From: an uncultured Alphaproteobacteria bacterium | Lineage (GTDB): Bacteria > Pseudomonadota > Alphaproteobacteria > Caulobacterales > Aquidulcibacteraceae | Direction of reading: 5' to 3' | Length of the DNA stretch: 8,538 nt | Assembly (NCBI GenBank): GCA_937967725.1 | Contig: CALBSY010000109.1 | Span: 1-8,538, forward strand | Part shown: piece after piece, positions 1 through 6,460 of the stretch | Layout of the letters: the number at the start of each line of letters is the position of its first letter | Numbering within the stretch: the first letter of the stretch is position 1 | The notes under the pieces: model-generated | The model's database searches: none | What the model saw: the letters and a program-made list of their open reading frames with translations, nothing else | What the model was told of the DNA's origin: nothing | Program-made: the position numbers and the translations under genes

Positions 1-2329
1 CATCGCAGTCAAGCCCGGCATCGAAGCGCGGTGGGCGGATTCACTGGAGCAAGCGCTGGGCCTCGCCGATGGCATCGCCTATGCCGAGTTTGCCGACACG
101 AAAGACAAGAAGGGCGTCGCCGAGCGCCTCATCTTCTCGCAGAAGTTCGCCTGTCCAGTTTCCGGCTTCACCATTCCGGAAATCGAGCCGCGCCTGTTTT
201 CGTTCAATAATCCGGCTGGCGCTTGTCCCGCCTGCGACGGTCTCGGCGTGCAACTCAAGTTCGATGCCGAACTGGTCGTGCCCGACCACGACAAGACGCT
301 GAAGGAAGGCGCGGTTGCGCCTTGGGCCAAGGGGCCCTCACCGCTTTATGCGCAGACGCTGGAAGCGCTGGCCAAGCACTTCAAGGCGAAAGCGACCGGC
401 AAGTGGCGCGAATTGCCCAAGGCGCTGCGCGACGCCATCCTGCACGGCACTAAAGAACCGATCCGTTTCGTCTATGACGACGGCGTGCGCCGCTACGAGA
501 CCACGAAGAATTTCGAAGGCGTGCTGCCCAATCTCGAGCGCCGCTGGAAGGAAACTGACAGCGCTTGGGTGCGTGAAGAGTTGGAGCGCTATCAGAGCGA
601 GGCGCCGTGCCCGACTTGCGAAGGCAAACGCCTGCGCCCCGAAGCGCTGGCCGTGCGCGTTGGCGAAAGCGACATCGCGACCGCTTCGACGCTCTCGATT
701 CGCGCCGCACGCGACTGGTTCGGCGCGCTGAATGAGAAGCTGACGCCGAAACAACAGGAAATCGCCGTCCGCATTCTGAAGGAAATCAACGATCGCCTGC
801 GGTTTCTGGTCGATGTCGGACTCGACTACCTGTCGCTCGGGCGCGCCTCCGGCACGCTCAGCGGCGGCGAAAGCCAGCGCATCCGCCTCGCCTCACAGAT
901 CGGCTCCGGCCTCACCGGCGTGCTCTACGTGCTCGACGAGCCGTCGATCGGCCTGCACCAGCGCGACAACACGCGCCTCCTCGAGACGCTGAAACGGCTG
1001 CGCGATCTCGGCAATTCGGTGCTGGTGGTGGAGCACGATGAAGAGGCTATTCTGACTGCCGATCATGTGATCGACATGGGGCCGGCCGCCGGCATACATG
1101 GCGGGCGCGTCATTGCCGAAGGCGCCCCGTCGCACATCCAGAAGAGCAAGGACAGCGTCACCGGCGCCTATCTCACCGGCGCGCGCGAGATCGCCATTCC
1201 CGAGAAGCGCCGGCGCATCAACCCAAAGCGCACTATCACCGTGAAGGGTGCGCGCGGCAACAATCTGCAAAACATCGACGCCGACATTCCACTCGGCACG
1301 TTCACTTGCATTACCGGCGTCAGCGGCGGCGGCAAATCCACGCTTGTAGTGGAGACACTCTACAAAGCAGTCGCGCGCACGTGGCACGGCGCTGGCGACG
1401 TACCGGCCGAACATGACGCCATTCTTGGCCTCGAGCACATCGACAAGATCATCGACATCGATCAATCGCCGATCGGGCGCACGCCGCGTTCGAACCCGGC
1501 CACCTACACCGGCGCGTTTACGCCAATCCGCGACTGGTTCGCCAATCTGCCGGAATCGAAAGCGCGCGGATACGGGCCGGGCCGCTTTTCGTTCAATGTA
1601 AAAGGCGGCCGCTGCGAAGCGTGCCAGGGCGATGGCGTCATCAAGATTGAGATGCACTTCCTGCCAGACGTCTACGTCACCTGCGATACCTGCAAGGGCA
1701 AACGCTATAATCGCGAGACGCTGGAAATTCTCTACAAGGGCAAATCCATCTCGGACGTGTTGGACATGACGGTCGAAGAAGGTGCGAATCTATTCAACGC
1801 CGTGCCCTCGATCCGCGACAAGCTGGAGACGCTCAAGCGCGTCGGCCTGGGCTACATCCATATCGGCCAGCAGGCGACAACGCTCTCCGGCGGTGAGGCG
1901 CAGCGGGTGAAACTGTCGAAGGAATTATCCAAGCGCGCCACAGGGCGCACGCTCTACATTCTCGACGAACCGACGACGGGGCTACATTTCGAAGACACGA
2001 AGAAGCTCCTCGAAGTGCTTCACGAACTGGTCGAGAACGGCAACACGGTGCTGGTGATCGAGCACAATCTCGATGTGATCAAGACCGCGGATTGGATTCT
2101 CGACCTCGGACCCGAGGGCGGCGATGGCGGGGGCCAGATCGTGGCGATGGGCACGCCGGAAGAAGTGGCAAAGGTGAAGGCCAGCCACACCGGGCGCTAT
2201 CTCGCCGAGGCGTTGAAGCGGCACGGCGAACGCAGCAAGGCGCAGGCGCCGAAACGGAAAGCGGCGGCGGCGGAGGCGCCCGCGCGCAAAGCGACACGCA
2301 AGAACGGCCGCAAGCGCGCCAGCGGTTAG
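1..2329 (+). CDS. uvrA: UvrABC system protein A (excinuclease ABC subunit A), 5' end cut off by window
   Basis: UvrA is the dimeric ABC-type ATPase that finds bulky DNA lesions and loads UvrB in nucleotide excision repair, in the cytoplasm. The reading frame is already open at position 2 and gives 775 residues. Compared with the usual 940-1000, roughly the first 170-200 are missing, including the first Walker A. Numbering from the first full codon: first zinc module CPAC (C75, C78) and CPTC (C203, C206), flanking the insertion domain; first ABC signature LSGGESQ from residue 286, followed by Walker B VLDEPSIGLH; second Walker A GVSGGGKST (1316-1342); second zinc finger C538-x2-C541-x19-C561-x2-C564; second signature LSGGEAQ from 628 with Walker B ILDEPTTGLH. 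A Lys/Arg/Ala-rich tail covers about 739-775. The ATG at 248 is internal, not the start. The TAG stop overlaps the stop of the convergent gene. Identity is certain from the motifs. Confidence 0.97.
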   Translation, partial: IAVKPGIEARWADSLEQALGLADGIAYAEFADTKDKKGVAERLIFSQKFACPVSGFTIPEIEPRLFSFNNPAGACPACDGLGVQLKFDAELVVPDHDKTLKEGAVAPWAKGPSPLYAQTLEALAKHFKAKATGKWRELPKALRDAILHGTKEPIRFVYDDGVRRYETTKNFEGVLPNLERRWKETDSAWVREELERYQSEAPCPTCEGKRLRPEALAVRVGESDIATASTLSIRAARDWFGALNEKLTPKQQEIAVRILKEINDRLRFLVDVGLDYLSLGRASGTLSGGESQRIRLASQIGSGLTGVLYVLDEPSIGLHQRDNTRLLETLKRLRDLGNSVLVVEHDEEAILTADHVIDMGPAAGIHGGRVIAEGAPSHIQKSKDSVTGAYLTGAREIAIPEKRRRINPKRTITVKGARGNNLQNIDADIPLGTFTCITGVSGGGKSTLVVETLYKAVARTWHGAGDVPAEHDAILGLEHIDKIIDIDQSPIGRTPRSNPATYTGAFTPIRDWFANLPESKARGYGPGRFSFNVKGGRCEACQGDGVIKIEMHFLPDVYVTCDTCKGKRYNRETLEILYKGKSISDVLDMTVEEGANLFNAVPSIRDKLETLKRVGLGYIHIGQQATTLSGGEAQRVKLSKELSKRATGRTLYILDEPTTGLHFEDTKKLLEVLHELVENGNTVLVIEHNLDVIKTADWILDLGPEGGDGGGQIVAMGTPEEVAKVKASHTGRYLAEALKRHGERSKAQAPKRKAAAAEAPARKATRKNGRKRASG

Positions 2330-3285
2330 GCCGGCGCGCTCCCCGCAGCTGTTGCCTCGTCCGCCTGCGCGGCCCGCACCGCGCTAGCGTTCACACCAAA
2401 CAGCGCGATGTAGAACAGCATCGACATAATTGCGCTAATGGCCAGATACGCCGCCACGTAGGCAATGCTCGTGGGTGCGCTTATCAATGCCTGGATACGC
2501 GACGCCAGTTGCGCGCCGTCGGCGCCGGACATCACGTCCCGCATCAACGGCGCGGTGGCCTGGGTCATGGGAATCTGCAGAATGTTCGATACGATAGTGG
2601 CGATTACGAAATAACCGACGCACACAATCACGAAGGCGCCGAGCAGCGGCCAGAACCGCCCGTGAGTGACTCCCCAGGCGCCGAAAAACGCGATCTTGCC
2701 GCGTGCGACCGAGGTCGCCGCGGCCGGCGCCAGCCGGGTTGAGAGCCAGATCAACAGCGCGATGAGGCCCAACGGCGCCAAGGCGCCGATCAAGATGGCG
2801 ACCATGCGCATGGCGCCGCCCGGACCGCCGAGCATATTCAATGCGACGTAGAACAGAACCAGCGCCACGACGAAGACGATGCCGAACACGATCCACAACA
2901 AATACACGCAGAAGACGCGCCAAGTGTCTGCGCCGAAGCGCAGTCCCATCAGTCCGCCGCCCGCCTCGCCTCGGATCAGCCAGCGCAGACACGCCGCTTC
3001 ATAGGCGGCGAGTACGATTAGGCTCAGCACCCCGACCACCAGCCCATAGGGCGCAAGCGCCAGCACCTCCCTCGGCGGCGCCGAAGGTTCACCGCCGCTG
3101 GTGACCGTGCCGATCGTTTCCAGATACCAGGCAACAAGCGCGCCCCAATACGACCAAGTCAAAGCGAGATAGATCGCGGAGATCGCGAGATAGATGATGA
3201 AGTAAGCGATCGTCGCACGCGTGAGCACAAGTTTCTGCTCGCGTTTCCGGAACGCAAAGAACGCGTCAATTTTTGGCTCTGCCAT
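2326..3285 (-). CDS. polytopic membrane protein of unknown function (downstream paralogue of a tandem pair)
   Basis: I do not recognise a named function. The 319-residue product has about six hydrophobic segments (roughly 20-44, 76-100, 122-151, 160-182, 212-236, 273-298), so it is an inner-membrane protein. It is clearly homologous to the gene just upstream. Shared blocks are FFAFRKRE (9-16), AAYEAACLRW (93-102), IRGE (104-107), PAAATS (187-192), GRFW (209-212) and LFGVNA (295-300). The conserved P-AAATS-x-AR ... AW-x-VT-x-GRFW stretch between TM4 and TM5 resembles the layout of poorly characterised bacterial integral membrane families such as the glycerophosphodiesterase membrane domain type; this is only a resemblance. 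Its ATG lies 3 nt after the stop of the upstream paralogue with no good Shine-Dalgarno of its own (GGCGGCG only), so translation is probably coupled. Its TAA shares bases with the uvrA TAG. Confidence 0.85.
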   Translation of the reverse strand: MAEPKIDAFFAFRKREQKLVLTRATIAYFIIYLAISAIYLALTWSYWGALVAWYLETIGTVTSGGEPSAPPREVLALAPYGLVVGVLSLIVLAAYEAACLRWLIRGEAGGGLMGLRFGADTWRVFCVYLLWIVFGIVFVVALVLFYVALNMLGGPGGAMRMVAILIGALAPLGLIALLIWLSTRLAPAAATSVARGKIAFFGAWGVTHGRFWPLLGAFVIVCVGYFVIATIVSNILQIPMTQATAPLMRDVMSGADGAQLASRIQALISAPTSIAYVAAYLAISAIMSMLFYIALFGVNASAVRAAQADEATAAGSAPA

Positions 3286-3288
3286 GGT

Positions 3289-4260
3289 TCACGCCGCCGG
3301 CTGGATCTTGCCTTCTTCCAACGCCGCCTGCGCCGCGCGCGCGTTGATGCCGAAGAGCCCAACGTAGAACACGAACGCGCCTATAATCATGACCCCGTAC
3401 AGCAGCGCCAAAGGAATCCAGACGCTCGGCGAGGCAAACAGCGCGAACGCCTCCTCCGGCGTGGCCGGTTCGGCGCCGGTCTGCATTTGCGCCATCATGC
3501 TCGCGCCCATCGCGAAAGTCGCTACGGTCGAAAGCACCATCACGCCGACAAAGTACATGAGCCACAGCAGTACGAACGCACCGAACAGCGCCCAAAACCG
3601 GCCTTTCGTCACCGTCCACGCTTCGAAGAAGGCGAACCGCCGGCGCGCGATCGAGGTCGCCGCTGCGGGCGAGAAGCGCACGGCGAAGTAGATCAAGAAT
3701 ACGATGATCGCCAGCACTAGCAGGACGCCGACGATCCCCATCGAACCCATAGCGCTAGGATCGCCTTGCGCGGCGCCCGCTATGCCCGCGATGGCCCCAA
3801 AAGCGACGATGGCGCACACGATGTAGAAGGCAATCAGCAGGAAAAACCAGATCCAATACGTGAAATAAACGCGCAACGTATCCGCATCTAGGGCGAGGCC
3901 CATGAATCCCTTCGTTTCGCCGCGGATCATCCAGCGTAGACACGCCGCTTCGTAGGCCGCGAACAAAAGGTAAAAGAACACCATAAACAGGAAGTACCAG
4001 CCGCCAATCGACATCACGCTTGCCGGCGGCATCATCGATGCGAACGGATTGTTTGGATCGATGTCCTCGGCGCCGCGTTGGCTCATGCTGACCGACCAGT
4101 TGAGATAGTCGAGCACAGCCTGCCAATTGAGCCAGATGAACAAGCCGCCCAAGACGAGGGCGATCACTGCGTAGGCAAGCGAGGCCCCCAATAACACGCC
4201 GCCGCGTTCGCGTTTGCGGAATGCAAAGAAGGTTGCGTTGAGCGGCTGTTTCTCGGCCAT
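3289..4260 (-). CDS. polytopic membrane protein of unknown function (upstream paralogue of a tandem pair)
   Basis: The 323-residue product has about six predicted membrane segments (roughly 22-46, 84-104, 131-162, 173-195, 222-250, 278-304). An acidic/polar loop lies at about 58-80 and another (about 258-275) precedes the last segment. It shares the blocks FFAFRKRE (11-18), AAYEAACLRW (101-110), IRGE (112-115), PAAATS (198-203), GRFW (220-223) and LFGINA (302-307) with the next gene, showing tandem duplication. No catalytic motif, nucleotide-binding site or transport signature is visible, so the function is unknown. Both paralogues begin MAE and carry a basic cytoplasmic-looking RKRE patch just before TM1, consistent with the N-terminus inside under the positive-inside rule. 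The ATG at 4260 is preceded by AGGACGGGGGATAAC, a purine-rich ribosome site. The preceding VOC gene ends 51 nt upstream on the same strand, so the gene is likely part of the dapF operon. Confidence 0.87.
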   Translation of the reverse strand: MAEKQPLNATFFAFRKRERGGVLLGASLAYAVIALVLGGLFIWLNWQAVLDYLNWSVSMSQRGAEDIDPNNPFASMMPPASVMSIGGWYFLFMVFFYLLFAAYEAACLRWMIRGETKGFMGLALDADTLRVYFTYWIWFFLLIAFYIVCAIVAFGAIAGIAGAAQGDPSAMGSMGIVGVLLVLAIIVFLIYFAVRFSPAAATSIARRRFAFFEAWTVTKGRFWALFGAFVLLWLMYFVGVMVLSTVATFAMGASMMAQMQTGAEPATPEEAFALFASPSVWIPLALLYGVMIIGAFVFYVGLFGINARAAQAALEEGKIQPAA

Positions 4261-4264
4261 GTTA

Positions 4265-4275
4265 TCCCCCGTCCT
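4265..4275 (-). promoter_or_regulatory. probable ribosome binding site of the upstream membrane paralogue
   Basis: Reading the minus strand, AGGACGGGGGA lies 4 nt before the ATG at 4260. It offers either GGGGGA at close spacing or AGGA at about 11 nt. It is the only recognisably purine-rich start region among the last three genes of the array, and supports independent translation initiation at the membrane pair. Confidence 0.5.
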
Positions 4276-4311
4276 ACGGCGGCGCGAGCATGGCGCGCGA
4301 TTGTGACGAGA

Positions 4312-5106
4312 TCAACCGGACTCGCGCGCCGCTTCGAGCATAAGTGTGGGCACGCCACGGGTCCCGTCCCGCACCGTAAACACGCGCGTGCCAGGCTTCA
4401 TCCCCGCGCGCACCTCCGAGACGTCGAGACCCGCGGCGGCCAGACGCGCCCGCGCTGCCTCCGCGTCCCGCACACGCCACGATAGCCCCCACAGATCGTC
4501 CTGCTCGGCCTCGGCGACATCGGCGATTTCAACGATGGCGTCGCCACAGCGGAAGAACATTAGCCGCCGTCCCATCAGTTCGCGGTCGAGCCGCATGTCG
4601 AGCCCGAGCCGCGCGCCGTAAAGCGCCGCCGCGCGCTCCGGGGCGCGCGTCCGAATAACGACATGATCAAGCCCAAGCACCGGCGCCTCTCGCGGCAAGC
4701 TCGCGGGCGACGTTTCATTCCGTTGCATAAAGAAAAGGCGCACGCCGTGAGTCCGCTCCGTGTTGGTGCGAAACGAACGCCCGTACTTACGGCTGACCAT
4801 AGGCGCCGGCGCCAGGCCGACGCGTTCGCAGCGGCGATGCAAGCGCTCGATCTGCGCCGTGGCGAACACCAGGCTCTTTAAGCCTTCGCCCGTCTCGAGC
4901 GCGGCGCGCAATCGTTGCGCGTCAGCGCTGTCGCCGTCCGGCGCCATCAACTCGACTGCGATATTGTCGAGCACGAACAGCGCGCTCGACACGTCATCGC
5001 GCGCGGTACGTTCAGCGCACGCTCGCCCCAACAGCGTTTCGTACGCCGCAACCGACGCCGCCAGATCGCGCACCGCGATGACGACGTGATCGAGTCCAGT
5101 GATCAT
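4312..5106 (-). CDS. glyoxalase/VOC-superfamily protein with two similar halves
   Basis: The 264-residue protein consists of two halves, each opening with the VOC first strand: LDHVVIAVRDL (5-15) and LDHVVIRTR (146-154). VOC proteins are metal-dependent lyases, isomerases and dioxygenases built from beta-alpha-beta-beta-beta modules. Candidate metal ligands are H7 and E52 (IAVELMAP) in the first half, and H148, E193 (AIVEIADV) and E258 (LMLEAA) in the second. The expected second-module histidine of the first half appears replaced (LKSLVFAT, about 76-83), so only one half may hold a complete metal site. The first half also resembles the 'glyoxalase-like' domain group. The substrate cannot be read from the sequence; lactoylglutathione lyase should not be assumed. 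The ATG is 4 nt after the stop of the preceding gene and has no clear Shine-Dalgarno, suggesting coupled translation in the dapF array. Confidence 0.85.
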   Translation of the reverse strand: MITGLDHVVIAVRDLAASVAAYETLLGRACAERTARDDVSSALFVLDNIAVELMAPDGDSADAQRLRAALETGEGLKSLVFATAQIERLHRRCERVGLAPAPMVSRKYGRSFRTNTERTHGVRLFFMQRNETSPASLPREAPVLGLDHVVIRTRAPERAAALYGARLGLDMRLDRELMGRRLMFFRCGDAIVEIADVAEAEQDDLWGLSWRVRDAEAARARLAAAGLDVSEVRAGMKPGTRVFTVRDGTRGVPTLMLEAARESG

Positions 5107-5110
5107 GTGT

Positions 5111-5527
5111 CTAGTCGCAACCGTCGCGGTTGCCTTGAAACACGACGCGCTCGGGCCCGTCGCCTACAATCGAGATGCGCAGCTGTTCGCTGTGCGCATC
5201 GATGAAGGCGCGCCCGCCCTCAAGCGAGCCCTGTTCGCCCTGCGCCACCTGCCAGCAGCGCTCGCCCTCCGCGCTCGCCTGGCACAGCGCCCAGCGATCG
5301 CCGCGCGGTTCGAGCCGGTAACTCTCGCTCGGTCCGGCACCTTCTGCGGTATAGACCAGCCGCTCGCCGCGCAGTGCGCCTGGCCGCTCCGTGTCCGGCA
5401 GCCAGCGCATCGTCGTCGCCCCGCCGCTGCCATCGCGCGCAATCCAGCATCCGGCGAGGCGGTCCGGCGGCGCTTCACCGGTTGTCGCGCACGCGGCGAC
5501 CATCACAACTAAAGCCAGCGCTCTCAT
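5111..5527 (-). CDS. small putative lipoprotein of unknown function
   Basis: The 138-residue product begins MRALALVVMVAAC, a short hydrophobic signal ending in a lipobox-like VAAC with the lipid-carrying cysteine at C13, so it is probably exported and membrane-anchored. The signal is short with only one basic residue, so this is likely rather than certain. The mature part has the segment LAGCWIARDG (24-33), then MRWLPD and GALRGERLVY. That order recalls small proteobacterial proteins in which an LAGCW motif precedes a compact beta-barrel-like fold (DUF6265-like), but I cannot confirm the family. Four further cysteines (C27, C82, C91, C137) could form two disulfides in the periplasm. The C-terminus ends FQGNRDGCD. 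Its ATG overlaps the dapF stop as ATGA, strong support for both the start and translational coupling. Confidence 0.75.
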   Translation of the reverse strand: MRALALVVMVAACATTGEAPPDRLAGCWIARDGSGGATTMRWLPDTERPGALRGERLVYTAEGAGPSESYRLEPRGDRWALCQASAEGERCWQVAQGEQGSLEGGRAFIDAHSEQLRISIVGDGPERVVFQGNRDGCD

Positions 5528-6339
5528 GCTGTCGGCAGCTCCCCGGTAGTCTCAAGCTCGACCGGCCCCGTCATCAGAACCCGGTCATCGCCTTCGCGCC
5601 ACTCAATCTCAAGTGAACCCCCGTCCACCAGCACCTCGACCTTGCGTCCCGTCCGGCCCTGACGATGAGCGGCCACCACCGCCGCACACGCGCCGGTGCC
5701 GCAAGCTTTGGTTAGTCCGGTTCCGCGCTCCCACACACGCAGCCGCATTTGTTCTGGGGAGCGTATCTCGGCGAAGCCTGCGTTCACCCGCTGAGGGAAT
5801 AGCGGATCGTCCTCGATGCTCGGACCGAGCGTCTCGATCGGCACAGCGCGCACGTCGTTGACGAAGAACACCACGTGCGGATTGCCCATATTGACCGCGC
5901 CGGGCGAGTCGAAACCGCCCGCTGTAAACGCCATGCGTTTAGTATCCATCTCCCGCGCGAGCGGAATTTCTTCCCAGCGCAACAGAGGCGAACCCATATC
6001 CACGGTGATGACTTTGTCTCCCGCGCGTTCTGCATAAAGCATCCCTGCCGGCGTCTCGATGCGCCGGGAAACCGCGCCGCCTTCCTCCATCAGCAGCCAG
6101 GCCACGCAGCGTGTGGCGTTGCCGCACGCGTCGATTTCGCCGCCGTCGGCGTTCCACATGCGCATGTAGCCATCACCGCGAACTGAACGCTCCAGTGCAA
6201 TCACCTGGTCGCAGCCGACGCCCGTTTGCCGGTCGGCGATCGCGCGCGCTTGCGCCTGTGATAGCGGCAACGATCCGCGCGAGCGCGCATCGATAATGAC
6301 GAAGTCATTGCCGCAGCCGTTCATCTTGAAATAGCGCAT
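5524..6339 (-). CDS. dapF: diaminopimelate epimerase
   Basis: DapF interconverts LL- and meso-diaminopimelate in the cytoplasm, the penultimate step of lysine synthesis and the source of meso-DAP for peptidoglycan. It is a cofactor-independent two-cysteine racemase. The 271-residue length is typical. Visible motifs are KMNGCGNDFVIID (5-17), NADGGEIDACGNATRC (63-78) with catalytic C72, GNPHVVFFV (152-160), and ERGTGLTKACGTGACA (204-219) with catalytic C213. I chose the ATG at 6339 because the family N-terminus (MRYFKMNG) begins there. The frame stays open upstream to 6543 but that part has no family similarity and runs over the divergent gene. No good Shine-Dalgarno precedes the ATG (ACTTGTGGCG). 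A cysteine at position 9 replaces the commoner Leu or Ala. It heads a compact minus-strand array and its TGA overlaps the next ATG. Confidence 0.97.
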   Translation of the reverse strand: MRYFKMNGCGNDFVIIDARSRGSLPLSQAQARAIADRQTGVGCDQVIALERSVRGDGYMRMWNADGGEIDACGNATRCVAWLLMEEGGAVSRRIETPAGMLYAERAGDKVITVDMGSPLLRWEEIPLAREMDTKRMAFTAGGFDSPGAVNMGNPHVVFFVNDVRAVPIETLGPSIEDDPLFPQRVNAGFAEIRSPEQMRLRVWERGTGLTKACGTGACAAVVAAHRQGRTGRKVEVLVDGGSLEIEWREGDDRVLMTGPVELETTGELPTA

Positions 6340-6460
6340 CGCCACAAGTGTAGGGAGCTTCGCGCCCGCCCGCATCCCCCACACGCCGTTCCTTCCGCCG
6401 AAACAGGCTTTTCCTAGCGGCGCCGATCTGCTTGTTTGCCCGGCCCAGGGAGGGGACCCA
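6340..6460. promoter_or_regulatory. divergent intergenic region between dapF and the S9A peptidase
   Basis: This 121-nt stretch separates two divergent starts and must hold promoters for both unless either is transcribed from further away. I see no strong -35/-10 pair on either strand. On the minus strand, TACACT (6347-6352) sits 7 nt before the dapF ATG, a weak -10-like hexamer whose position would make a leaderless transcript. No -35 match is found at normal spacing. No operator-like palindrome or riboswitch fold is evident. Confidence 0.5.
6447..6455 (+). promoter_or_regulatory. strong ribosome binding site of the S9A peptidase gene
   Basis: AGGGAGGGG ends 5 nt before the ATG at 6461. It decides the start in favour of the longer form with a signal sequence, against the internal ATG at 6542, which lacks a comparable site. 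Confidence 0.8.

Larger units (their letters stand above)
2326..6339 (-). other. predicted five-gene operon led by dapF
   Basis: Five minus-strand genes follow one another: dapF, lipoprotein, VOC protein and two membrane paralogues. The junctions are a 4-nt ATGA overlap at 5524-5527, then gaps of 4 nt (5107-5110), 51 nt (4261-4311) and 3 nt (3286-3288). No hairpin followed by a T run is visible at any junction, so co-transcription is inferred. The 51-nt gap is the only place with room for an internal promoter or a transcript end. Conservation of the gene order in other genomes cannot be judged here. Confidence 0.6.

Noticed and set aside
248..250. ATG at 248 as the start of uvrA
   Set aside because: The frame upstream to position 2 encodes conserved UvrA residues including the FSFNNPAGACPAC zinc motif, so the gene begins outside the window.
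893..1657. 254-codon antisense open frame inside uvrA
   Set aside because: It lies entirely within conserved UvrA motifs and has no recognisable domain; a shadow of codon bias.
4261..4311. Possible terminator hairpin between the VOC gene and the membrane pair
   Set aside because: Only a 5-bp GCGCG/CGCGC stem with a 7-nt loop can be drawn, with no following T run; expected by chance in GC-rich DNA.
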